64,000 bases of DNA from assembly GCF_017313085.1 (NCBI RefSeq), contig NZ_JAFLNF010000001.1, forward strand, positions 434,001-498,000. The letters are read 5' to 3'. The stretch comes from Roseibium limicola. GTDB taxonomy: Bacteria > Pseudomonadota > Alphaproteobacteria > Rhizobiales > Stappiaceae. Under the pieces are notes generated by a model. The model did no database searches. It saw only the letters and a list, made by a program, of their open reading frames with translations, and was not told the origin of the DNA. Below, piece by piece: positions 25,722 through 34,332 of the stretch (the first letter of the stretch is position 1; the number at the start of each line of letters is the position of its first letter). Made by a program: the position numbers and the translations under genes.

Positions 25722-26669
25722 ATGACCGATGAAACGACTGCCCGCACGTCCGCTGCTTCGCGGCGCCCCCCAGCGCGCGCGATCAAGGGGTTGAGCGACC
25801 GCGCGGTAGGCTGGATCTTCGTCGCCCCGACAATATTTCTGTTGCTGGCGATCAATATCTTTCCGCTGATCTGGACGATCCGGCTCAGCCTGACGAACTA
25901 CCGCGCCAATCGCACCACGGCTGAGGTGTCGTGGGTGGGACTGCGCAACTACGAGAGGATCCTCACGGACCCCGACATCTGGAACGCCATGCAGGCGACC
26001 GCGCATTTCGTCATATGGACGCTGGTGCTGCAGGTCCTCATCGGCTTTACCCTGGCCTATCTGATCAACAAAAAGTTCAAGGGCAACGACCTCTGGACGA
26101 CGATTATCGTGCTGCCGATGATGCTCAGCCCCGCCGTCGTCGGCAACTTCTGGACCTTCCTGTACCAGCCGCAGATCGGCCTTTTCAATTACTTCGTCGG
26201 CTTCCTGACCGGCGCCGATCCTTCATCCTTTTCAATGATCGGCGATGTGGCGCTTGCGCCCTGGGCGATCGTCATCGTCGACACCTGGATGTGGACGCCC
26301 TTCGTCATGCTGATCTGCCTGGCGGGCTTGCGGTCCATTCCCGACAGTATTTATGAGGCGGCGGAATGTGACCGGGCAAGCAAATGGCGGCAATTCTGGA
26401 CCATCACCATCCCAATGGCCCTGCCCTTCCTGATGCTGGCCGTGCTGTTTCGCGGCATCGAGAACTTCAAGATGTTCGACCTCGTGGTCCAGCTGACCGG
26501 TGGCGGCCCTGGAAGCGTCACGGAACTGACGTCTATCAACCTCAAGCGCGAAGCCTTTGAGAAGTGGCGCACCGGCTATGCCAGCGCCTATGCCGTCATC
26601 CTGTTCGTGACCGTCTTCGGGCTCGCATCGATCTACGTCAAGGCCCTGAACAAGGTGAAGGAAAGATGA
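25722..26669 (+). CDS. Sugar/polyol ABC transporter permease (MalF type)
   Basis: This 315-residue protein is an inner-membrane permease with six main hydrophobic helices. It has the conserved cytoplasmic EAA loop (YEAAECDRASKWRQFWTITIPMALP, ~210-235) that contacts the ATPase. It pairs with the next gene's product, which starts in a 4-bp overlap (ATGA) with this stop codon. Confidence 0.92.
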   Translation: MTDETTARTSAASRRPPARAIKGLSDRAVGWIFVAPTIFLLLAINIFPLIWTIRLSLTNYRANRTTAEVSWVGLRNYERILTDPDIWNAMQATAHFVIWTLVLQVLIGFTLAYLINKKFKGNDLWTTIIVLPMMLSPAVVGNFWTFLYQPQIGLFNYFVGFLTGADPSSFSMIGDVALAPWAIVIVDTWMWTPFVMLICLAGLRSIPDSIYEAAECDRASKWRQFWTITIPMALPFLMLAVLFRGIENFKMFDLVVQLTGGGPGSVTELTSINLKREAFEKWRTGYASAYAVILFVTVFGLASIYVKALNKVKER

Positions 26670-27601
26670 GTTTTTCTGTAACCCAACCGACCAGCCGTCA
26701 AAAGTGGTTCGCCGGGATCCTGGTCATCGGCTATGCGCTCCTGACCATCCTGCCGCTGCTCTGGATCATCGCTACCGGCTTCAAGTCGCCCTCCGATGCT
26801 ATCGCCTATCCACCGAAAGTCGTTTTTGAGCCGACGCTGGAAGGCTATGTGAACCTGTTCACCACGCGCACCCGACTGTCACCGGAGGCACTGTCTGAAG
26901 CCGGTGCGCCCCAGACCTGGTATGACCGGATTGTCCGGCAATACGGCATGGTGATCTCCGGCCCGAGCCGCTATGGCGAGCGTTTCCTGAACTCCGTCAT
27001 CATCGGCTTTGGCTCTACCTTCCTGTCGATTTTCCTCGGCACACTGGCAGCCTATGGATTCTCCCGTTTCCGAGTGCCGCTGAAGGATGATCTGATGTTC
27101 TTCATCCTGTCGACCAGAATGATGCCCCCGATTGCCGTCGCCATACCGATCTTCCTGATGTTCCGGCAACTCGGCCTGTCCGACACCCATCTGGGCATGA
27201 TCCTGCTCTACACGGCCGTCAACCTGTCGCTTTCCGTCTGGTTGCTGAAAGGCTTCATCGACGAGATCCCCATAGAGTATGAGGAAGCGGCCCTCATCGA
27301 CGGCTACACTCGCTTTCAGGCGTTCTACAAGGTGGTCCTGCCTCAGGCGGCGACAGGCATTGCCTCCACCGCGATCTTCTGCCTGATCTTCTCATGGAAT
27401 GAGTATGCCTTCGCGGTTCTGCTCACCTCCGGAACGGCACAAACGGCACCGCCCTTCATTCCGACCATCATCGGCGTCGGCAAGGATTGGCCGGCAGTTG
27501 CCGCCGGTGCGACCCTGTTCCTCGTGCCGGTCATGGTCTTCACTGTTCTGCTGCGCAAGCATCTGCTCCGCGGGATCACATTCGGAGCTGTGCGCAAATG
27601 A
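26666..27601 (+). CDS. Sugar/polyol ABC transporter permease (MalG type)
   Basis: This 311-residue permease has six hydrophobic helices and an EAA loop (YEEAALIDGYTRFQAFYKVVLP, ~210-231). Start ATG 26666 overlaps the stop of the first permease gene; the frame is open further upstream, but only inside that gene. A longer than usual periplasmic loop after the first helix (residues ~45-110, including TRTRLSPEALSEAGAPQTWY) may contribute to substrate handling. The next small gene overlaps its stop by 4 bp. Confidence 0.92.
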   Translation: MSFSVTQPTSRQKWFAGILVIGYALLTILPLLWIIATGFKSPSDAIAYPPKVVFEPTLEGYVNLFTTRTRLSPEALSEAGAPQTWYDRIVRQYGMVISGPSRYGERFLNSVIIGFGSTFLSIFLGTLAAYGFSRFRVPLKDDLMFFILSTRMMPPIAVAIPIFLMFRQLGLSDTHLGMILLYTAVNLSLSVWLLKGFIDEIPIEYEEAALIDGYTRFQAFYKVVLPQAATGIASTAIFCLIFSWNEYAFAVLLTSGTAQTAPPFIPTIIGVGKDWPAVAAGATLFLVPVMVFTVLLRKHLLRGITFGAVRK

Positions 27602-27786
27602 AAACCATCCTTCACGACCTCACCCGTCTGCGCCGTGGCCCCTGGGAGATGGTGGCAACACTGCTGATTGCCCTTGGCGTCTTCATGCTGATGCAGCCCT
27701 TCGCTTTGTGGCTCTACAGCTACTCGTTTCTTGTCACGCTTGTCGGCACGGTGATGTTCATCGTCGTCAGCCATTTTCCGGAGTAG
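27598..27786 (+). CDS. Small two-helix membrane protein in the ABC operon
   Basis: This 62-residue protein starts at an ATG overlapping the permease stop (ATGA) and ends 3 bp before the first ATPase gene, so it is very likely translated. It has two hydrophobic stretches (VATLLIALGVFMLMQPFALWL and TLVGTVMFIVVSHF). I do not recognise a family. Small membrane proteins occur at a similar place in the Rhizobium glycerol ABC operon (GlpU), which also has two ATPases. It may be an accessory subunit. Confidence 0.75.
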   Translation: MKTILHDLTRLRRGPWEMVATLLIALGVFMLMQPFALWLYSYSFLVTLVGTVMFIVVSHFPE

Positions 27787-27789
27787 CCG

Positions 27790-28887
27790 ATGGCCCAGAT
27801 CAGAATTGACAATCTGCGCAAGGAATTCGGAGCTTTCACCGCGGTCCAGTCCTCGACATTCACAATCGAGGACGGCGAGTTCTTCATGCTGCTCGGCCCC
27901 TCTGGCTGCGGCAAGACCACGACACTGCGGATGATGGCCGGTCTGGAGCTACCAACGGGCGGCCAGATTTACATCGACAACGAGGAAGTCGGGCAGAAGC
28001 CGGCCAGCCAGCGCGATATTGCCTTTGTCTTCCAGATGTTCGCCCTCTATCCGCATATGAATGTCCGCAAGAACATCAGCTATCCGTTGATCAGTCAGGG
28101 GACGCCCCGGGCCAAGGTTCGCGAGAAAGTCGCCGAGGTCGTAAAGATCCTGAAGATCGAGGAGCTTCTTGACCGCCCGGTCGGCGGGCTTTCCGGCGGT
28201 GACCGGCAGAGGGTTGCGCTTGGCCGCGCCATCGTCCGCGAACCGAAGGCCTTTTTCATGGATGAGCCGTTGGGGGCTCTCGATGCGGAGTTTCGCGAGC
28301 ATATGGCGGAAGAACTGCGCGCCCTGCACGACCGCATGGGCGCCACCACCGTCTATGTTACCCACGATCAGCTGGAAGCCATGCAAATGGGCGACAAGAT
28401 CGTCGTGATGAACCACGGCGTCGTCGAGCAGTTTGGTGTACCTCAAAAGATATATGACTGGCCGGCAACCAAGTTCGTCGCCCAGTTCATTGGCTCACCG
28501 CCAATGAATTTTCTCGACTTCGATGGCACGGTTGAAAGGGGCGCGACCGGTGTTTGTCTTGGCAACGCGGACTTCACTGTTCCCGAGCAGCTTCAAAGCC
28601 ACCAAGGCAAACTTTCGCTGGGCGTTCGGCCCGAGCACGTCAAACTCAGCGATGCTGCCCCCTATCGCGGCGAAATTCTCGCCAAAGAATATCTTGGGAC
28701 CACCCAGATCATCACGTTGGCAACCGCGAACGGGTCACTGAAAGCGCGTATTTCCTCAGCTGACCCCGCCACCGTCGGCGAGACCGTCGGCATCGAACTT
28801 GATGCCCGCAAACTCAGCCTGTTCGACGCCACCTCCGGCCGCGCTCTTCTATCGACCGCAAACAAGGAGACCTTGCAAAATGGCTGA
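27790..28887 (+). CDS. ABC transporter ATPase, UgpC/MalK type (first of two)
   Basis: This 365-residue ATPase energises the polyol transporter. It has Walker A GPSGCGKTTT, signature LSGGDRQRVALGRA, Walker B AFFMDEPLGALDA and a switch His (VYVTHDQLEAMQM). A TOBE-type C-terminal regulatory domain follows. The signature is LSGGD rather than the usual LSGGQ, and the D-loop is followed by EFREHMAEELRALH, as in the GlpT-like ATPase group of glycerol transporters. It overlaps the second ATPase gene by 8 bp, so the two probably form a heterodimer. Confidence 0.93.
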   Translation: MAQIRIDNLRKEFGAFTAVQSSTFTIEDGEFFMLLGPSGCGKTTTLRMMAGLELPTGGQIYIDNEEVGQKPASQRDIAFVFQMFALYPHMNVRKNISYPLISQGTPRAKVREKVAEVVKILKIEELLDRPVGGLSGGDRQRVALGRAIVREPKAFFMDEPLGALDAEFREHMAEELRALHDRMGATTVYVTHDQLEAMQMGDKIVVMNHGVVEQFGVPQKIYDWPATKFVAQFIGSPPMNFLDFDGTVERGATGVCLGNADFTVPEQLQSHQGKLSLGVRPEHVKLSDAAPYRGEILAKEYLGTTQIITLATANGSLKARISSADPATVGETVGIELDARKLSLFDATSGRALLSTANKETLQNG

Positions 28888-29875
28888 AGTCAGGCTCTCC
28901 GGCCTTTCCAAGATGTTCGGCACCACTGCCGCACTCGACAACATCGACCTGACCGTTCCCGATGGCTCTTTTGTCGTTTTGCTGGGGCCAACCGGCGCTG
29001 GCAAGACCACCATCCTGCGGATGGTCTCCGGCCTCGATACGCCGGATAATGGCGATGTCTATATCGGCGGGAAACCAATGGCAGGGCTGACACCAGCCCA
29101 GCGCGACGTCACAATGGTGTTCCAGCAATACTCGCTCTATCCGCACATGAATGTGCGTCAAAACCTTGAGTTTCCGCTGAAGTCACCCTTGCTCCGCACA
29201 CCTCAGGCCGAGATTGACCGGAAGGTCAACGAGGTCGCTGAGATCCTGCAGATCTCGCACAAGCTGGACAACAAGGCGACAGCTCTTTCGGGTGGTGAAA
29301 TGCAACGGGTGTCCATTGGCCGGGCCCTGGTCCGCAATCCGTCAGTCTATCTGATGGATGAGCCCTTGAGCTCTCTGGATGCGAAACTGCGGTCCGACCT
29401 GCGTATTGAACTCAAGAACATCCAGGCGAACTCCGGCGCCACATTGATCTACGTCACTCACGACCAAGTGGAAGCCATGACCATGGCAACCCATGTCGGA
29501 GTTCTGGACCATGGCCGTCTGGTCCAGTTTGGAACCCCACGCCAGATCTATGAGGATCCGGTCAGCATCTATGCCGCCAGCCGTCTTGGCCAGCCGCGGA
29601 TAAACGTCGTTCCAGCCGACCTTTTCGGCGGAGCCCCGACAGCTGCCAGATCGATTGGCCTGCGACCCGAGCACATCCTGCAAGGGGAAGGCGAGGATAG
29701 CACCGTCAACCGAGTCGAACACCTGGGTGACCAGACCCGGCTACATCTCGATTACAAGGGGCATGATCTCATCACCGTGACCGACCCCCACACCGAATTG
29801 CAGCGCGGCGACCGGCTGCCCATCAGACCCAACAACCCCCTTTATTTTGACGCCTCCGGCGCAAGACTCGCCTGA
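28880..29875 (+). CDS. ABC transporter ATPase, GlpS-like (second of two)
   Basis: This 331-residue ATPase has Walker A GPTGAGKTTI, signature LSGGEMQRVSIGRA, Walker B VYLMDEPLSSLDA and a C-terminal TOBE-like domain shorter than that of its partner. Start ATG 28880 overlaps the first ATPase gene; the frame is open back to 28799, but only within that gene. Two non-identical ATPases in one carbohydrate ABC operon are unusual, and the best known precedent is the rhizobial glycerol transporter GlpSTPQV. Confidence 0.92.
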   Translation: MAEVRLSGLSKMFGTTAALDNIDLTVPDGSFVVLLGPTGAGKTTILRMVSGLDTPDNGDVYIGGKPMAGLTPAQRDVTMVFQQYSLYPHMNVRQNLEFPLKSPLLRTPQAEIDRKVNEVAEILQISHKLDNKATALSGGEMQRVSIGRALVRNPSVYLMDEPLSSLDAKLRSDLRIELKNIQANSGATLIYVTHDQVEAMTMATHVGVLDHGRLVQFGTPRQIYEDPVSIYAASRLGQPRINVVPADLFGGAPTAARSIGLRPEHILQGEGEDSTVNRVEHLGDQTRLHLDYKGHDLITVTDPHTELQRGDRLPIRPNNPLYFDASGARLA

Positions 29876-29886
29876 GGGAGGGCCCC

Positions 29887-31515
29887 ATGACACACTTCAT
29901 GAACCGAAAAGAAAACCTCGTCACGGAAGCGATCGACGGCACGATTGCAGCAGCCGGAGGCGCCTTGTCCCGACTGGACGGGTATCCGCATATCCGGGTG
30001 GTCGTCCGGTCCGACTGGACCAAGTCCAAGGTAGCTTTAATCTCCGGCGGCGGATCCGGCCACGAGCCGGCACACGCAGGCTTTGTCGGAGCGGGAATGC
30101 TGACCGCCGCTGTCTGTGGCGATGTCTTCGCCTCGCCATCGGTTGATGCCGTCCTTGCCGCCATACTGGCTGTCACGGGACCAGCAGGCTGCTTGCTGAT
30201 CGTCAAGAATTACACAGGCGATCGCCTGAACTTCGGGCTGGCGGCAGAACGCGCCCGCGCCTTCGGTCACCAGGTTTCGATGGTCGTGGTCGATGATGAC
30301 GTGGCGCTGCCCGATGTACCGCAGGCACGCGGTGTTGCCGGAACCCTGTTCGTTCACAAGGTTGCCGGTGCGGTTGCCGAAAGCGGATCGGACCTGGAAA
30401 CAGTCACAGCCGCTGCAGAAAAGATCATCGACAAGACCAGCAGCATCGGCATGTCGCTGGACACCTGCACTGTTCCCGGCTCACCCAAGGAGCACCGGAT
30501 CCCAGAAGGCAAGGCTGAACTCGGGCTCGGAATCCATGGCGAAGCCGGCTTTGAACAGGTTTCCATTGATAGTGCCAGACAGGCCATGGCCGCCGTTGTC
30601 GACAAGCTCAAGTCGCATATTTCTGACAAACCGCACGTGGCGCTGCTGAACAACCTTGGAGCTGCTTCTGTTCTCGAAATGTGCGTTCTTGCCAATGAAC
30701 TCACCCGGTCCACGATTGGCGACCGCATCAACTGGCTCGTCGGCCCGGCTTCGCTAATGACCTCGCTGGACATGCACGGGTTCTCAGTTTCATTGCTGGA
30801 AGTCGACAAGGACGATCTTGACCTGCTGAAGGCACCGACCAGCGTTGGGGCTTGGCCGGTTTGCACGGAACTCAAGCAGCCAAACATTCTTCCGCTACCA
30901 GATGGCCTTGCTCCGATCCGAGCCATGCCTTCGCCCCACGAGCCGACCCGTGCCTTCCTGACTTCCTGTTGCGAAGTGCTGATTGCCGCAGAAACCGACC
31001 TGAACGCGCTCGACGCAAAGTCTGGTGATGGCGACACCGGATCAACTCTGGCCAATGCCTCGCGGGCGCTCATCGACGCCATGGAGACCTTGCCACTATC
31101 CGATGCGACACAGCTCTACCGGGCCATCGGTCAGGAGCTGAGCCAGACCATGGGCGGCTCGTCCGGGGTGTTGCTGGCGATTTTCTTTGCGGCGGCTGGC
31201 GATGCATCCTCATCCGGCTTGCCCATGCGCGATGCGCTGATGGCAGGACTGGAGCGTATGCAGCAAATCGGCGGCGCAAATCTAGGCGACCGAACAATGG
31301 TCGATGCGCTTCATCCGGCATTGGAAACACTGGATCAGGGAATGGCGGTAGCAGCTGCCGCTGCTCGTAAGGGCGCTGATCACACTGCAACTTTGTCTCG
31401 GGCCAATGCCGGTCGCGCTTCCTATCTCAATGCCGATCAACTGGTCGGCCACAATGACCCGGGAGCGGAAGCGGTCGCACGCCTATTTGAGCATCTGGCA
31501 AGCTACGGGAAATAG
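29887..31515 (+). CDS. dhaK: ATP-dependent dihydroxyacetone kinase, fused DhaK-DhaL
   Basis: This 542-residue enzyme phosphorylates dihydroxyacetone (and often glyceraldehyde) to the triose phosphate using ATP. The N-terminal DhaK domain has the signature ISGGGSGHEPAHAGFVGAGM (~50-70) and the substrate-binding His in GIHGEAG (~214-220). The C-terminal DhaL domain has the Mg-ATP loop SGDGDTGSTL (~379-388). The length matches the single-chain Citrobacter-type enzyme (552 residues), not the PTS-dependent split form. GAGGGAGG stands before ATG 29887. As the last gene of the operon, it supplies the only catabolic step there, so the imported compound is dihydroxyacetone or something turned into it elsewhere. 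Confidence 0.93.
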   Translation: MTHFMNRKENLVTEAIDGTIAAAGGALSRLDGYPHIRVVVRSDWTKSKVALISGGGSGHEPAHAGFVGAGMLTAAVCGDVFASPSVDAVLAAILAVTGPAGCLLIVKNYTGDRLNFGLAAERARAFGHQVSMVVVDDDVALPDVPQARGVAGTLFVHKVAGAVAESGSDLETVTAAAEKIIDKTSSIGMSLDTCTVPGSPKEHRIPEGKAELGLGIHGEAGFEQVSIDSARQAMAAVVDKLKSHISDKPHVALLNNLGAASVLEMCVLANELTRSTIGDRINWLVGPASLMTSLDMHGFSVSLLEVDKDDLDLLKAPTSVGAWPVCTELKQPNILPLPDGLAPIRAMPSPHEPTRAFLTSCCEVLIAAETDLNALDAKSGDGDTGSTLANASRALIDAMETLPLSDATQLYRAIGQELSQTMGGSSGVLLAIFFAAAGDASSSGLPMRDALMAGLERMQQIGGANLGDRTMVDALHPALETLDQGMAVAAAAARKGADHTATLSRANAGRASYLNADQLVGHNDPGAEAVARLFEHLASYGK

Positions 31516-31558
31516 GCTCTGCAGCGAAGATTTTCGGACTTTGGCCTGACGCCGTATC

Positions 31559-31597
31559 CCTGACCGGGAGGGCAACAAATACGCGCTCCCGGTCAGG
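31559..31597 (+). terminator. Hairpin terminator of the DHA kinase operon
   Basis: Perfect 12-bp arms CCTGACCGGGAG and CTCCCGGTCAGG enclose a 15-nt loop, 43 nt after the dhaK stop. A short T-containing stretch (ATTGTTCTGTTT) follows. Confidence 0.65.
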
Positions 31598-31612
31598 CTA
31601 ATTGTTCTGTTT

Positions 31613-31636
31613 GGCCCGGAGAATATCTTCCGGGCC
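31613..31636 (-). terminator. Second hairpin in the convergent gap, serving the aldehyde dehydrogenase operon
   Basis: 8-bp arms GGCCCGGA and TCCGGGCC pair around an 8-nt loop, 10 nt past the aldehyde dehydrogenase stop on the minus strand. No T-run follows. Confidence 0.45.
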
Positions 31637-31646
31637 GGATGACAGC

Positions 31647-33077
31647 TTACAGCTTGATCGGCGCCCGGACCTTCAGCTCCTGAAAGTCCTCAAGACCGAA
31701 CCTGCCGCCTTCGCGCCCGTTGCCGGACTGCTTGTAGCCACCAAACGGCGAGCCATAGCCGGCATCCTGCCCATTGATGTGAATGCCCCCGGCTCGCAAC
31801 TGGCTCGCAACCCGCTCCGCACGCTCGAGACTGCCGGTCTGCAGGTAGGCTGCAAGACCATAATCGGTGTCATTCGCCAGACGAATGCCCTCTTCTTCCG
31901 TATCAAACGGAATGATTACCAGGACGGGGCCGAAGATTTCCTCGCGCGCAATGCGCATCTCGTTGGTTACGTCAGCAAAGATAGTCGGCTTCACGTACCA
32001 GCCATCTTCCAAACCTTCCGGCTTGCCGAGCCCGCCAACCAGAACCTTCGCCCCTTCGTCGATGCCAACCTGGATCAACTTTTGAACCCGGTCATACTGG
32101 ATCTGATCGAACAGCGGTCCAATGTGGTCGCCGATCTGCGTTGGTTCACCAACCGCTTGAGCCTTTCCGGCTTCGGCAGCAATTTCCAGAACTTTGTCGT
32201 AGCAGCTGCTTTCCACCAGCATGCGCGTCGGCGCGTTGCAGGACTGGCCAGAGTTGTGAAAACACTCTGCAATGCTCTCCGCCACACGGGTTTCCAGATC
32301 ACAATCGGCAAAGACCAGGTTCGGCGACTTGCCGCCCAACTCCAGAGTGACGCGTTTGACGGTATCAGCAGCATCCTTGGTTACCAGAATGCCTGCGCGG
32401 GTCGAACCGGTGAAGGACATCATCGCAACGTCCTTGTGACGCGACAAGGCAGAGCCAACGGTCGGACCGTCGCCGAAGACGAGGTTGAACACCCCAGCCG
32501 GATAGCCCGCTTCATGCACCATTTCGGCATAGATCTGCGCCGATAGCGGCGTGTGCTCTGATGGCTTCAAAACGCAGGTGGAGCCGGTCGCCAGGGCAGG
32601 AATGACCTTCAGCGCGATCTGGTTGATCGGCCAGTTCCATGGTGTGATCAGACCGCAAACGCCAATTGGCTCGCGCGACAGGATATCGCCATTGGCAAGC
32701 GTCTCACGCTCTTCCGAGCTTTCAAGAGCTGCAATGAAGCCTTTGAGATGCCCGACAGCACAGTCGGCCTGCGACGCACGCGACATGGAAATCGGCGCGC
32801 CCATTTCCGTCGTGATGGCCTGAGCGAGATCTTCCTGACGCGCCTTGGAAACTGCCAGAAGCCGCTTTAACAGCTCGAGTCGCTCGGCTTTCGATGTCTT
32901 GGAAAAGCTCTCAAAAGCCTTTTTTGCAGCTGCTACAGCTGCGTTGACGTCATCCCCATTACCGAGGGACAGAACGCCAATCTGCGAATTGCTCGCAGGG
33001 TTCATCACCGGCATGGTTTCCGTCGCACTCGGGTCGACCCAGGCGCCGTCGATGTAAAATTTGTTGAGCGTGAACAT
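31647..33077 (-). CDS. NAD(P)-dependent aldehyde dehydrogenase
   Basis: This 476-residue enzyme oxidises an aldehyde to the acid. It has the core motifs TPWNWPINQIALKVIPAL, the cofactor-site GSTRAG, the general base in LELGGKSPN and the catalytic Cys in NSGQSCNAPTRM. Start ATG 33077 has AAGGA upstream; the open frame extends to 33098 without a better site. It is not of the CoA-acylating (IolA/MmsA) type by its motifs, so it does not complete the inositol pathway. It is last in a minus-strand set with an enolase-superfamily enzyme and a GMC oxidoreductase, which suggests alcohol to aldehyde to acid oxidation of a polyol or sugar. Confidence 0.93.
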   Translation of the reverse strand: MFTLNKFYIDGAWVDPSATETMPVMNPASNSQIGVLSLGNGDDVNAAVAAAKKAFESFSKTSKAERLELLKRLLAVSKARQEDLAQAITTEMGAPISMSRASQADCAVGHLKGFIAALESSEERETLANGDILSREPIGVCGLITPWNWPINQIALKVIPALATGSTCVLKPSEHTPLSAQIYAEMVHEAGYPAGVFNLVFGDGPTVGSALSRHKDVAMMSFTGSTRAGILVTKDAADTVKRVTLELGGKSPNLVFADCDLETRVAESIAECFHNSGQSCNAPTRMLVESSCYDKVLEIAAEAGKAQAVGEPTQIGDHIGPLFDQIQYDRVQKLIQVGIDEGAKVLVGGLGKPEGLEDGWYVKPTIFADVTNEMRIAREEIFGPVLVIIPFDTEEEGIRLANDTDYGLAAYLQTGSLERAERVASQLRAGGIHINGQDAGYGSPFGGYKQSGNGREGGRFGLEDFQELKVRAPIKL

Positions 33078-33094
33078 GCTTTTCCTTCTTGATG

Positions 33095-34303
33095 TCACTG
33101 AACGACAGGAGTTTGCGCCATGGAGAGGTGCAGCTCCGTGCCGGTATACGGGTTTTTCGAGATGGCTTCATCATCCAGTTCAATGCCCAGCCCCGGAATC
33201 ACAGGCGGAATGACATACCCGTCTTCCCAACGGAACGAACTCTTGACCACTGACATATAGGGACCCTCGAAGGTGCCTATGCTTTCGAGGATCAAAAAAT
33301 TCGGGCAGCAGGTGCCAATCTGGATATTCGCAGCCGCAACCACTGGCCCACAGTAAAGGTGGGGAGCAATCTGCGCCTGTCGCGTTTCGGCCATTCCGGC
33401 AATCTTCTTGGCTTCCAGAAGACCGCCGACACGTCCCAGGTTCATCTGCAGGATCGACGCTCCACCGGCCTCCAGAACGCGGGCAAACTCATGCTTGGTA
33501 CAAAGCCGCTCGCCGGTCGCAACCGGGATCGAGGTGAAGCGGGCGATCTCCGCCATATCCTGCGGGTTTTCGGGGGTGGTCGGCTCCTCGAACCAGAGCG
33601 GATCATATTTCTCCAGACGCCGCGCCATGCGCTTGGCGCCGGAAACCGTGAACTGACCATGGGTGCCGAACAGCAAATCCGCGCGGGTCCCAACCGCTTC
33701 CCGGATCCTCTTGCAGAATTGCTCACCGCGTTCCAGGTCCTCCAGGCGCGGCTGGTGCCCATCATAGATCGAATAGGGCCCGGCCGGATCGAACTTGACC
33801 GCTGTAAAGCCCTTCTCGACAGCCTGCAAAGCAACTTCGGCCGCCATGTCCGGATCATTGTAGACATTCGGCTGGGCCGGGTCCGGATAGACGTCACCTG
33901 CCTGAGGGTAGAGATAGGTGTAGCTGCGCAGTCGCTCGTGAACCTTGCCGCCAAGCAGTTCATAGACAGGCTTGTCCGCAGCCTTGCCTATGATATCCCA
34001 GCAAGCCATCTCCAGCCCGCTGAGCACCCCCATCACGGTAACATCCGGCCGCTGGGTGAACCCGGCGCCATAGGTCTGCCGCCACATCCGCTCGATATGG
34101 TGCGGATCGTTCCCCTCGAACTGCCGAGTAAAGACGTCGACCGCCATTGCCGCACAAAGATCCGGGCCAAAGGTGGCATTGTAGATCTCTCCCACCCCGG
34201 TGATCCCGCAGGCTGTCGTCAGGCGCAGGAAGATAAAGTACTGCCCCCCATGGCGCGGCGGCGGGTTGCCCACCACGAAAGTTTCGATTTTGTCCAAACG
34301 CAT
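33095..34303 (-). CDS. Mandelate racemase/muconate lactonizing (enolase superfamily) enzyme
   Basis: This 402-residue protein has the N-terminal capping domain and TIM-barrel domain of the enolase superfamily, most like acid-sugar dehydratases. Visible motifs are TAVKFDP (~167-173), FEEP (~238-241), ATGERL (~262-267) and the catalytic-type His in APHLYCGP (~313-320). The usual first metal ligand, Asp in D-x-H/N, appears as GTH (213-215), so metal binding may differ. Start ATG 34303 follows GGAAGG; the upstream extension has no relation to the family. Substrate cannot be told from sequence; the neighbours suggest an aldonic or uronic acid. Confidence 0.88.
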   Translation of the reverse strand: MRLDKIETFVVGNPPPRHGGQYFIFLRLTTACGITGVGEIYNATFGPDLCAAMAVDVFTRQFEGNDPHHIERMWRQTYGAGFTQRPDVTVMGVLSGLEMACWDIIGKAADKPVYELLGGKVHERLRSYTYLYPQAGDVYPDPAQPNVYNDPDMAAEVALQAVEKGFTAVKFDPAGPYSIYDGHQPRLEDLERGEQFCKRIREAVGTRADLLFGTHGQFTVSGAKRMARRLEKYDPLWFEEPTTPENPQDMAEIARFTSIPVATGERLCTKHEFARVLEAGGASILQMNLGRVGGLLEAKKIAGMAETRQAQIAPHLYCGPVVAAANIQIGTCCPNFLILESIGTFEGPYMSVVKSSFRWEDGYVIPPVIPGLGIELDDEAISKNPYTGTELHLSMAQTPVVQ

Positions 34304-34332
34304 GGCACGTTTCCTTCCTGGTTGCGGCAGCG

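Noticed and set aside
31602..32546. 314-codon plus-strand frame opposite the aldehyde dehydrogenase gene
   Set aside because: It starts inside the terminator hairpins and is antisense to a gene with intact catalytic motifs.
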